From Rhizobium sp. 16-449-1b (GTDB lineage: Bacteria > Pseudomonadota > Alphaproteobacteria > Rhizobiales > Rhizobiaceae), in assembly GCF_017741935.1 (NCBI RefSeq), contig NZ_JAGHMH010000010.1, positions 1 to 64,000 on the forward strand: a stretch of 64,000 nt of DNA. The letters are read 5' to 3'. A program made the translations under genes and the position numbers. The stretch's first letter is position 1. Each line of letters starts with the position of its first letter. Below the pieces are notes generated by a model that was not told the origin of the DNA, ran no database searches, and worked only from the letters and a program-made list of their open reading frames with translations. This document shows positions 18,578 to 26,900 of the stretch, piece by piece.

Positions 18578-19330
18578 TTGAGCAACTCTCCCCGCCGGCT
18601 CATCGTCGGCAACTGGAAAATGAACGGACTTACGGCCGATCTCTCCGAGATCGAAGAGGTCGCATGGAACATCGGTGAACTGAGTGCAGACGTGGCTATA
18701 TGTCCTCCGGCAACGCTTCTGCAATCCGCCGTGAGGATAACCGCCGGAAGCCGGATTCTTCTCGGCGCCCAGGATTGCAGCGCTCAGGAAGGTGGCGCTT
18801 ACACCGGCGACATATCCGCCCGCATGATCGCCGACTGCCGCGCCCGCATCGTCATACTAGGTCATTCCGAGCGGCGGCAGTATCAGTGCGAGACGGATGC
18901 GATCGTCAGGCGCAAGGCCGAGATCGCGCTCAGCGCCGGCTTGATCCCCGTGATTTGCGTGGGCGAGACGGAAGCGGAGCATCTCCGCCAGGAGACCCTC
19001 GCCGTCCTAAAAAGCCAGCTGCAGGATTGCCTGCCCGCCGCGTTAAACGAAACCGCCGTGGTCATCGCCTATGAGCCGGTCTGGTCGATCGGGACCGGAC
19101 GCGTGCCGGACCAAGGCGAAATCCTTGCCGCTCATACCTTCATCCGATCCAGTCTGATCGATGCCTATGGATCGGTCGGTGCTCAGCTGCGGATCCTCTA
19201 CGGTGGATCAGTCAAGCCTGAGAATTCGGCCGAGATTCTTGCTCTTGAAAACGTCGACGGTGTTCTGGTCGGCGGCGCAAGCCTGCGCGCCGCGAGCTTT
19301 CTTCGGATCTGCGAGGCGACCGGGACATAG
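18578..19330 (+). CDS. tpiA: Triosephosphate isomerase
   Basis: Interconverts DHAP and glyceraldehyde-3-phosphate. 250 aa. Catalytic residues are visible as the Lys in NWKMNG, the His in LGHSERRQY and the Glu in AYEPVWSIGTG; the phosphate-binding YGGSVKPEN and VLVGGASL lie near the C-terminus. It begins with TTG, preceded by GGGGATAAG. It is last in the fbp-fba-tpi set and followed by a strong hairpin. It is probably the plasmid paralogue (tpiB-like) of the chromosomal enzyme. Confidence 0.94.
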   Translation: MSNSPRRLIVGNWKMNGLTADLSEIEEVAWNIGELSADVAICPPATLLQSAVRITAGSRILLGAQDCSAQEGGAYTGDISARMIADCRARIVILGHSERRQYQCETDAIVRRKAEIALSAGLIPVICVGETEAEHLRQETLAVLKSQLQDCLPAALNETAVVIAYEPVWSIGTGRVPDQGEILAAHTFIRSSLIDAYGSVGAQLRILYGGSVKPENSAEILALENVDGVLVGGASLRAASFLRICEATGT

Positions 19331-19367
19331 GCCACCCGCCCGTCTGTTGCAGAAGCCCGAGACAAAC

Positions 19368-19394
19368 CAATAGGGCGGATCGTTCGCCCTATTG
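19368..19394 (+). terminator. Hairpin after tpiA
   Basis: A perfect 10-bp inverted repeat (CAATAGGGCG / CGCCCTATTG) with a 7-base loop lies 37 bases after tpiA. No T-run follows, so it may be a processing or stability hairpin marking the end of the metabolic operon rather than a classical intrinsic terminator. Confidence 0.55.
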
Positions 19395-19433
19395 CTCGAG
19401 GATGAAATAAACACCAACGAAAGCAGGTTGGTC

Positions 19434-19634
19434 ATGGAACATTGGATGCTTTCGCCCATCGAAAAGACCTGCCTTCGATGGGTGTCGATGGGAAAGACTG
19501 TTGATGAAATCGCCCTGCTCCAGGGCAGGAGCGTCATCGAAATTGAAGGATTTCTCGAGCAAGCGCTTGTCGCACTCGAGGCAAGCACGATGCAGGAGGC
19601 TCTCGAAAAGGCAAGCCTTTCGAAGCCCGACTGA
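19434..19634 (+). CDS. Small LuxR-type helix-turn-helix protein
   Basis: A 66-residue protein that is almost only a GerE/LuxR-like DNA-binding domain: LSPIEKTCLRWVSMGKTVDEIALLQGRSVIEIEGFLEQAL matches the REKECL-W-GKT-EIA-LS-TV pattern of that fold. No receiver or autoinducer domain precedes it. The ATG at 19434 (MEHWML) was chosen; a TTG at 19392 in the same frame gives 80 aa. It may modulate LuxR-type regulators or act alone. Function unknown. Confidence 0.6.
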   Translation: MEHWMLSPIEKTCLRWVSMGKTVDEIALLQGRSVIEIEGFLEQALVALEASTMQEALEKASLSKPD

Positions 19635-19708
19635 CGTTGGCCGCAGGATGGCGATCAGCAAACCCACGATCCTTCAACGACAGGTATGGCGATGAATTGA
19701 CCAATCAT

Positions 19709-20118
19709 GTGAAAAATCAGAATGCGACCAAAACACCGAGCCCGATCGATGTCGAGGTCGGGGCAAGGATCCGCACAAGGCCAAGCTTGCCGAGGCTTTG
19801 GGCGTGACGTTCCAGCAGGTCCAGAAATACGAAAAGGGCATGAACCGCGTCGGCGGGAGCGGGTTGCCCAACGTCGCGAATGTGCCGGGCGTGCCGGCGT
19901 CGTCCTTCTTCAATTCCGAGACCCGAGACGGACAAGCTAAAAGGCTGAGAGGTTCCACCGCGGAAACAGGACTGGGCGCCTTCCTCCAATCCGACGAAGG
20001 CAGGGATCTCAAGGGCGCATTCGCCAGGATTGCGGAACCTGCGGTTCGCCGGCAGGTCATATCCCTCGTCAAGGCAATGGCTGCGACGGCAGTGAACGGT
20101 CCCCGGGGGGACGTATAG
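19709..20118 (+). pseudogene. Broken XRE-family (Cro/CI-like) regulator
   Basis: A GTG at 19709 opens VKNQNATKTPSPIDVEVGARIR, the usual N-terminus of rhizobial XRE regulators. The frame then runs into a stop at about 19805. In another frame the sequence resumes as KAKLAEALGVTFQQVQKYEKG (second half of the HTH) and continues to 20118 (ends VNGPRGDV). The first HTH helix and its linker are missing and the frame is shifted at about 19770, so this is a gene with an internal out-of-frame deletion. An ATG at 19798 could at most yield a truncated 106-aa product lacking half the HTH. Confidence 0.75.
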
Positions 20119-20147
20119 GTTCGGGTCGATCCTGTTTCGCCGCGAGC

Positions 20148-21095
20148 TTGAAGATTTGGAGAGTTCTATTGCATCATACTGCACTCCGACACGGTGACAT
20201 GGTGCAAGCCGGCCCGGCGGGTCCGCTGGACCGCGACCACGTGTGTTCCGCAGGAGATACACACTACATCCTCGGCCGTTTCAGCGCCTGGAAGGGAAAG
20301 TGCCGTTCAGCCCTGAAACTTGGCTTCGATGACGCGCCCGATGCATTCGTTCTTTACCTGCCCTCCTCGAGTGCATCGGAGATGCGTTCCGGTTCGCCGC
20401 GTTTCCTGTCCACCCGAGCAACAGGTTTTCTGGAAGATCTTGCGCACTTCGACGAGCTGACTCCTCATGAACATTCCAGCTATATCGGCTTGTCCTTCGA
20501 AAAGGCGGCAATGGTCCAGCAAGTGAGTGAACTGCTGGATGGTCCCGTCACGACGGATCTCGAATTCGATCGTATTGTCGATCTGACTTCCGAGAAAGGA
20601 TTGCGGTTGGCGGCGCTCGGCCATCTTGTCTGGAGTTGCCTCAATCTTTCAGAAGCAGATCGACTGTCACCGGCTGCCATCGAGCGGCTGTTTCAGGCGA
20701 CGATGATCGCACTTTTGGAGGTCGCTCCTAACAGCTACATGCCGCGACTGGAACAGTCGGTCTCGCCCGCTGTCCCATGGCATGTGAAACGCGCCATCGA
20801 CTACATGCATGCAAACCTGGCCCAATCCATCACGGTCGCCCTGATCGCAGCCGAGACCGGTACGAGCGTCAGGGCATTGCAGGGGGCCTTCCAACGGTTC
20901 AAAGGCACCACGCCTTTGGGCTATCTCAGAGCGATTCGCCTCGAAGCTGCCCGTAGAGCTCTCATCGGCGATCGTGGCTCCCGATCGATTGCTGACGTTG
21001 CACGCAATGCAGGGTTCACCCACATGGGGCGGTTCGCGGCGGCCTATTATCAAGCTTTCGGCGAAACGCCTTCGGAAACGGTCCGGATGCGCTGA
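20148..21095 (+). CDS. AraC-family transcriptional regulator
   Basis: About 315 aa, with an N-terminal cupin-like region of low similarity (DTHYILGRFSAWKGKCRSALKL) and a C-terminal double HTH of the AraC/XylS type. Helices are visible in SITVALIAAETGTSVRALQGAFQRFKGTTPLGYLRAIRLE and in SIADVARNAGFTHMGRFAAAYYQAFGETPSE. The start is uncertain: TTG at 20148 has no clear ribosome site, while TTG at 20169 (same frame) has GGAGAG just before it. No metabolic gene sits next to it, so its target is unknown. Confidence 0.85.
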   Translation: MKIWRVLLHHTALRHGDMVQAGPAGPLDRDHVCSAGDTHYILGRFSAWKGKCRSALKLGFDDAPDAFVLYLPSSSASEMRSGSPRFLSTRATGFLEDLAHFDELTPHEHSSYIGLSFEKAAMVQQVSELLDGPVTTDLEFDRIVDLTSEKGLRLAALGHLVWSCLNLSEADRLSPAAIERLFQATMIALLEVAPNSYMPRLEQSVSPAVPWHVKRAIDYMHANLAQSITVALIAAETGTSVRALQGAFQRFKGTTPLGYLRAIRLEAARRALIGDRGSRSIADVARNAGFTHMGRFAAAYYQAFGETPSETVRMR

Positions 21096-21352
21096 GTTTC
21101 CGGTCGAGCGGTAGCGAAGGCGGAAACGATCGTAGGTGCTGGGGCGGCGGGAAACTGCTGCAGATTCGATAGGCGTGCGTGGATCCTTTATCTCCAGCGG
21201 AAGCAGCCCAATCCCGCTCTTTTGTGATGGCGTCCTAGCCCGGCGCCGGATCTTCCACGATCAACCCGTAAAGGGTCCACTAGCAAGCTGCGGCCGCTTC
21301 GGCTTCGCCTCGCGGTGATCGCGCCCGCCGTCGGGCCTTTTGAGGAGCCATC

Positions 21353-21371
21353 GAGCGGGATTGGCCCGCTC
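21353..21371 (+). other. Inverted repeat just before a small plasmid ORF
   Basis: GAGCGGG-ATTGG-CCCGCTC forms a perfect 7-bp stem immediately upstream of the ribosome-binding site (CGAAGGAG) of the ORF at 21389. A very similar GAGCGGGG hairpin with a T-run follows the gene ending at 34285. It could be a leader hairpin affecting translation. The rest of 21096-21388 shows nothing recognisable. Confidence 0.4.
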
Positions 21372-21388
21372 CCGAAGGAGCCTCTCAC

Positions 21389-21565
21389 ATGTCGCACGAT
21401 CTTTCCCTCGCTCAGTCCCACGCCTTCCAGCTCTCCCGCGACCTGATGGTCCCGGTCACCCTTTTCTCGGTCGATGGCGAGTACGGCGTGCTTCCTTCCG
21501 ACGAGATCGACGCCGACGACGATCTCGAGATCGTCCACGAGTTCTTCCCTTGGCCGGCTCATTGA
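21389..21565 (+). CDS. Small acidic hypothetical protein (58 aa)
   Basis: ATG at 21389 follows CGAAGGAGCCTCTCAC. The 58-residue product starts MSHDLSLAQSHAFQLSRD and ends in an acidic stretch (DEIDADDDLEIVHEFFPWPAH). No family is recognised. The good ribosome site, codon use and position just before the TOPRIM-like gene support a real small plasmid gene. Function unknown. Confidence 0.6.
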   Translation: MSHDLSLAQSHAFQLSRDLMVPVTLFSVDGEYGVLPSDEIDADDDLEIVHEFFPWPAH

Positions 21566-21741
21566 GCCGCTTTGCCGTTCGGGGTGCCGCTCGCGAGCGG
21601 CAGGCCGCAAGGGAGGCTGCGCCGCGGGCGGGTATTGCATGATCCGACAATTGTCAGCCGCGCCCTTGCCGCCTTTGCTCTTCGCGGCTGGTGGAAGCGC
21701 GCCCGCGAAATGACGGGCAAGGAAGGCAAAGAGGAAAAAGC

Positions 21742-22770
21742 ATGAACAGAAAGGATATAGAGGCGCTGCGCGACCAGGTGAGTTGTGCCGCCGTTCTTGA
21801 GCATGCGGGCTTCGCCATCGATGCGAAGGAGAGTACCCGTCGGGCGGTCAAGTTTCGCCGAGGGAGCGAGATCATCATCGTCACCCATGAGGGGCGCGGA
21901 TGGTTCGACCCGTTGAGTGATGCAAAAGGCGATGTGTTCGGACTTGTCGAGCATCTCGATCATGTCGGCTTTCTCGAAGGCGCCGGGAGGGTCGCCGACC
22001 TCGTCGGTTTCGCGATCACCGAGCCGGAATGGCTGCCTTCGAGGCACGATCAAGGATTCGATCTCGCTCTACCTGAGCGTTGGCAAGGACGTCGTCGTCC
22101 GTGGCCCGGCTCGTCGACATGGGCTTATCTCTACGGGGACCGTTTCCTGCCGGTCCCTTTGCTCCGCGCCGCGATCAGGCAGGACCGCCTTCGGGAGGGT
22201 CCATGTAGCAGCATGTGGGCGGCGCATACGGACCATGCCGGGATTGTCACCGGCTGGGAGGCGCGAGGGCCTGAGTATCGGGGCTTTGCCTCCGGAGGAA
22301 CGAAGGTTCTCTTCCGTCTCGGGCCGGAGACAGCGTTGCGCCTGGCCGTCACTGAAGCTGCGATCGACGCCATGAGCCTTGCCGCCATCGAGGGGCCGCG
22401 GGACGGGACGCTGTATCTCAGCACGGGCGGCGGATGGTCGCCGTCAACGGAGGGGGCGTTGCGGCAGTTGGCCTCGCGGCCCGATGCTCTCCTCGTCGCC
22501 GCGACAGACGCCAATCCCCAAGGAGAGATGTTTGCCGAGCGGTTGCGGGCGCTCGCTCACGAAACCGGCTGCGACTGGTCGAGGCTCCGCCCGCCCGAGG
22601 AGGACTGGAACGAGACCCTGAAGATCAGGGAGAAAGAAAAACGGGAAAGAAAGGAAGGCGGCGTGCCGCATTCGCGCCGCCCGCGTCAAGGGAAGCTTCG
22701 CCCGGCGGAGCCGGCCCTTGACCCGGCCGGCCGCGATGCCGGCGGCCCGGAAGGTGTCATGAAGGACTGA
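21742..22770 (+). CDS. TOPRIM-domain (DUF3991-like) plasmid protein
   Basis: 342 aa. The N-terminal half resembles the primase zinc-finger-like DUF3991 unit seen on plasmids (VSCAAVLEHAGFAID, GRGWFDPLSDAKGDVFGLVEHL). The second half has a TOPRIM-like fold: LAVTEAAIDAMSLAAI carries the Glu, and ALLVAATDANPQG the downstream acidic residues. The start at 21742 follows AGAGGAAAAAGC; the open frame extends upstream without such a site. The C-terminal 60 residues are highly charged and proline/arginine-rich, suggesting disorder. Likely a DNA-processing protein; its exact role is not known. Confidence 0.7.
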   Translation: MNRKDIEALRDQVSCAAVLEHAGFAIDAKESTRRAVKFRRGSEIIIVTHEGRGWFDPLSDAKGDVFGLVEHLDHVGFLEGAGRVADLVGFAITEPEWLPSRHDQGFDLALPERWQGRRRPWPGSSTWAYLYGDRFLPVPLLRAAIRQDRLREGPCSSMWAAHTDHAGIVTGWEARGPEYRGFASGGTKVLFRLGPETALRLAVTEAAIDAMSLAAIEGPRDGTLYLSTGGGWSPSTEGALRQLASRPDALLVAATDANPQGEMFAERLRALAHETGCDWSRLRPPEEDWNETLKIREKEKRERKEGGVPHSRRPRQGKLRPAEPALDPAGRDAGGPEGVMKD

Positions 22771-22835
22771 AGAGGATGGCAAGGTCGGAAGGACAGTGCT
22801 GCGCTTCGGTCCGAAACCATCCGAAGGAGCCGCAG

Positions 22836-23441
22836 ATGAATCCCTCTCCCACAATCCGCAAGGTTTTCCAGGGCGTGGCCTCACGCCAGCAAATGTTCCT
22901 CATGTTTGACCGGCACGCCCAGCGTCCGAACCGTTGGGAGGGTGACGCCTCGCCGCTCTATGCCGGCGAATGGTTTGAGATCGGCGAGGGCGAGCATGAC
23001 TATATGTTCGAGATCCTGCCACCGCTCTGGATCCGCGGCGCGATGTTTGCAATGCGCGAGTTTCTGACTGGTTCGGTGACATCAGTGTTCTTCGCCTTGC
23101 CGATCGATGGCGCCATTCGACATTTTCATGGCTATTGCGACCTCTCCGACGGGCAAGCGGCCGAGCGCATGCGCGTGGCAATCATCGAGCGTGAGAGCCG
23201 GCCCGTGCGCGCCATGACTCGCGAGGAACGCCTGGAACACATCTGGAGCATCGCGGCGGACGACTATCGTGGCTTTGCCGGCGATAGCTGGGAGGAAGCC
23301 GCGCGCGGCAAGCGCACAATCGTGCTCTTCGGCAGCAAGATGGGCCGCACGGTAAAACTGCTGGACGATCTGACCGACGACGAGGTCGCAGGCAAGCTGC
23401 CGGTGCAGCTGCGCCACCTCCCCTCGCCAATCGCCGCGTGA
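22836..23441 (+). CDS. DUF1419-like plasmid protein
   Basis: 201 aa, soluble, no signal peptide. The start at 22836 follows GAAGGAGCCGCAG. Sequence features include FDRHAQRPNRWEG, a tryptophan-rich middle (LPPLWIRGAMFAMREFLTG), and DDYRGFAGDSWEEAA. I recognise the general pattern of the DUF1419 proteins that accompany backbone genes on rhizobial plasmids, but no activity is known. It is followed 12 bases later by the DUF3085-like gene, so the two are probably cotranscribed. Confidence 0.6.
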   Translation: MNPSPTIRKVFQGVASRQQMFLMFDRHAQRPNRWEGDASPLYAGEWFEIGEGEHDYMFEILPPLWIRGAMFAMREFLTGSVTSVFFALPIDGAIRHFHGYCDLSDGQAAERMRVAIIERESRPVRAMTREERLEHIWSIAADDYRGFAGDSWEEAARGKRTIVLFGSKMGRTVKLLDDLTDDEVAGKLPVQLRHLPSPIAA

Positions 23442-23453
23442 AGGAGGTACACC

Positions 23454-23855
23454 ATGCTTTCCTTCCCGCTCACATCCGTCCGCCAGGTCATCGCCCGCGG
23501 TCGTGCCGACGCGGAAGCCCATGGCGGCTTTCGCAATCCCTATTACGGCCTGCGCCCTGGCAAGGACGAAAAGCCGGGCCTCTGGCTCGTCGGCGACCAG
23601 GGCGTCTACCTCCTGTCGAACGGCAAATTGCCAGATGGTACCAAGCCTTTGGTCGTCTATGCCGAGGAATGCGATCCCCGCACCAATGATGACTGGTTCG
23701 ACGTCAAACGCCGAACCTTCGGCGGCGACGACGGCGTCGATTTCATCGATGCGGAACAGCTGGAAGCCATGATGACGGCTGCTCCGGAGGCGACGCACCT
23801 TCGTATCGTATTTCGTCAAGACTCGATGCAGCTCAGCCTGATCGCGAAGTCTTAA
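23454..23855 (+). CDS. DUF3085-like plasmid protein
   Basis: 133 aa beginning MLSFPLTSVRQVIARGRADAEAHGGFRNPYYG, the pattern I associate with DUF3085 proteins of rhizobial plasmids. GAAGGAGGTACACC gives a near-perfect ribosome site. The protein is soluble and has no known catalytic motif. Same strand and close spacing to the DUF1419-like gene. Function unknown. Confidence 0.6.
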   Translation: MLSFPLTSVRQVIARGRADAEAHGGFRNPYYGLRPGKDEKPGLWLVGDQGVYLLSNGKLPDGTKPLVVYAEECDPRTNDDWFDVKRRTFGGDDGVDFIDAEQLEAMMTAAPEATHLRIVFRQDSMQLSLIAKS

Positions 23856-23974
23856 GGCAATTCGCGACCAGTCCGGCCCGTTTGGCCACCAAACCCAAAC
23901 CCCCTGAGTGTCCTTCAGTCCCGCAAGTAGCTCCCGCGGGGTGATGACGCTCGCCATTTCCCGAGGAAAATTTC

Positions 23975-26900
23975 ATGAGCAACAATCCCTTCACTCTCGA
24001 CGTGTTCGGCGGCAGCGCGCTCTCGTCCGGCCTCGGCCTTGGTGTCACAGCGTTCGGCGTCTTCGATACGGTCGCCGCCAATGACGACGACCCCGAACCG
24101 CCGCCGCCCTCTCCCGCGCCGGCCTTGCCGGTCGCGACGATAGAACATCCGGTGCCCCGGCGGCAGGGCAACCGGTGCAACTTCTACCTCGACGATGCGG
24201 ATCGAGGCTTGGCCGCATCCTGGAAGGATCGCGCCCGCGTCAATGTTGCGGCGATCCTGATCGCGAGCAACATCGAGAAGCAGGATCGACCAGCCACTCC
24301 GAAGGAGCAGGCGCAACTCGTCCGCTTCACCGGCTTCGGCGCGAGCGAACTGGCGAACGGGATGTTCCGCCGTCCTGGCGAGCTCGATTTCCGGAAGGGC
24401 TGGAGTGAGCTCGGCGGCTCGCTCGAAAGTGCTGTTTCAGATGCTGACTACACCTCACTCGCCCGCTGCACGCAATATGCCCATTTCACGCCGGAGTTCA
24501 TCATCCGGGCAATCTGGTCGGGCTTGCAGCGCATGGGCTGGCGTGGCGGCCGCGTGCTCGAGCCCGGTGTCGGTACGGGCCTGTTTCCAGCTCTCATGCC
24601 GGCGGCGCTTCGCGACAGGACCTTCCTCACCGGCGTCGAACTCGATCCCGTCACCGCCCGCATCGTCAAGCTGCTTCAGCCGAAGGCGCGGATCATCAAC
24701 GGCGACTTTGTGCGAACCGATCTGGCGCCGATCTATGATCTCGCGATCGGCAATCCACCCTTCTCCGATCGGATTGTTCGCTCTGACCGGACTTATCGCT
24801 CGCTCGGGCTTCGGCTGCACGACTATTTCATCGCCCGTTCGATCGACCTGCTCAAACCCGGCGCGCTCGCCGCCTTTGTCACCAGTTCCGGGACGATGGA
24901 CAAGGCGGACCCGACGGCGCGCGAGCACATCGCCAAGACCGCCGACCTGATCGCGGCGATCCGATTGCCGGAGGGTAGCTTCCGCCAGGACGCCGGCACG
25001 GATGTCGTGGTCGACCTTCTCTTCTTTCGCAAGCGCAAGGTCGGCGAACCGACAAGCGATCTGGCCTGGCTCGATCTCGAGGAGCTGCGGCCCGAAAGCG
25101 AGGACGAGGGCGCAATTCGCATCAACCGCTGGTTCGCACGGCATCCCGGTTTCGTTCTCGGTGATCATGCTCTCACGTCCGGACCCTTTGGCGAAACCTA
25201 CACCTGCCGGCCGCGCGCCGAGGAAGACCTGCAGGCGGCTCTGCTGCAGGCCATCCGGCTCCTTCCCGAAGGCCGCTACGATGGCGAGCCGACCGCGATC
25301 GACATCGACCTCGAGGATGAGCTCGGCGAGATCATCGATCTTCGGCCCGAGAACCGACAGATCAGGGAAGGAAGCTTCTTCATCGACATCAAGCGCGGTC
25401 TCCTGCAGATGGTCGGCGGATCTCCGCAGGCGGTGAACGTACGAAAAGGGCGATCAGGGGAAGGCCTGTCCGAAAAGCACGTCGGCATGATCAAGAAGCT
25501 GATTCCGATCCGCGATGCGGTGCGCGAGGTGCTGAAGGCCCAGGAACAGGATCGCCCATGGCGGGATCTGCAGGTTCGCCTGCGCGTCGCCTGGTCGAGC
25601 TTCGTGCGCGATTTCGGACCGATCAACCACACCACGGTCTCGATCACCGAGGACGAATCCGGCGAGATGCGCGAAGCGCACCGCCGTCCGAACCTGCAGC
25701 CGTTCCTCGACGATCCCGATTGCTGGTTGGTCGCTTCGATCGAGGATTACGACCTCGACACCGATACGGCGAAACCGGGTCCAATCTTTTCCGAACGGGT
25801 CATCGCGCCCCCTGCCCCGCCGGAGATCACCAGCGCCGCGGACGCGCTAGCCGTCGTGCTCAACGAACGCGGTCGCGTCGACATCGAGCATATCGCCGAA
25901 CTGCTGCACCGGAATGCCGATGCGGTCGTCGACGAACTCGGCGATGCGATCTTCAGGGATCCCGCGGACGGTTCCTGGCAGACCTCGGATGCCTATCTCT
26001 CCGGGCCGGTCCGCACCAAGCTTGCTGAGGCCGAAGCTGCTGCGGCGCTCGATCCCGTCTTCGGGCGGAATGTTCGCGCGCTTCAGGCGGTGCAGCCCGC
26101 CGATCTTCGTCCCTCCGACATCACCGCGCGCCTCGGTGCGCCGTGGATACCGGCGAGCGACGTCGTCGCGTTCGTGAAGGAGATGATGGGCGCCGAGATC
26201 AGGATCCACCATATGCCCGAACTCGGGAGCTGGACCGTGGAGGCCCGGCAGCTTGGGCTTACTGCGGCCGGCACATCGGAATGGGGCACCAGCCGCCGCT
26301 ATGCTGGCGAGCTGCTGGCCGATGCGCTGAACAGCCGGGTTCCGCAGATCTTCGACATCTTCAAGGATGTGGGTGGCGAGCGGCGTGTTCTGAACGTCGT
26401 CGATACCGAGGCCGCGCGCGACAAGCTGCAGAAGATCAGGCAAGCCTTCCAGAACTGGGTCTGGACAGATCCGGATCGCACCGACCGCTTGGCGCGGGTC
26501 TACAACGACCGCTTCAACAATATCGCGCCTCGCAAATTCGACGGCTCTCATCTGAAACTTCCCGGCACCTCAGGCGCCTTTGTTCTTTATGGGCACCAGA
26601 AACGCGGCATCTGGCGGATCATCTCCTCCGGCTCGACCTATCTTGCGCACGCCGTCGGCGCCGGCAAGACGATGACGATGGCGGCTGCGATCATGGAGCA
26701 GCGCCGCCTGGGGCTTATCGCCAAGGCGATGCTCGTGGTCCCCGGCCATTGCCTGGCACAGGCTGCCCGCGAGTTTCTCGCGCTCTATCCAAACGCCCGC
26801 ATTCTCGTTGCCGACGAGACGAATTTTACGAAGGACAAGCGCGCCCGCTTCCTGTCACGCGCGGCGACGGCCACCTGGGACGCGATCATCATCACGCATT

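Noticed and set aside
17063..18724. Minus-strand open frame of 553 codons
   Set aside because: Antisense shadow of the fba and tpiA genes, caused by GC-rich codon bias; no recognisable domain.
16514..19330. Calvin-cycle (cbb) operon
   Set aside because: Fbp and the CbbA-like aldolase could belong to one, but there is no phosphoribulokinase, RuBisCO or CbbR. The glycerol genes upstream make gluconeogenesis the simpler reading.
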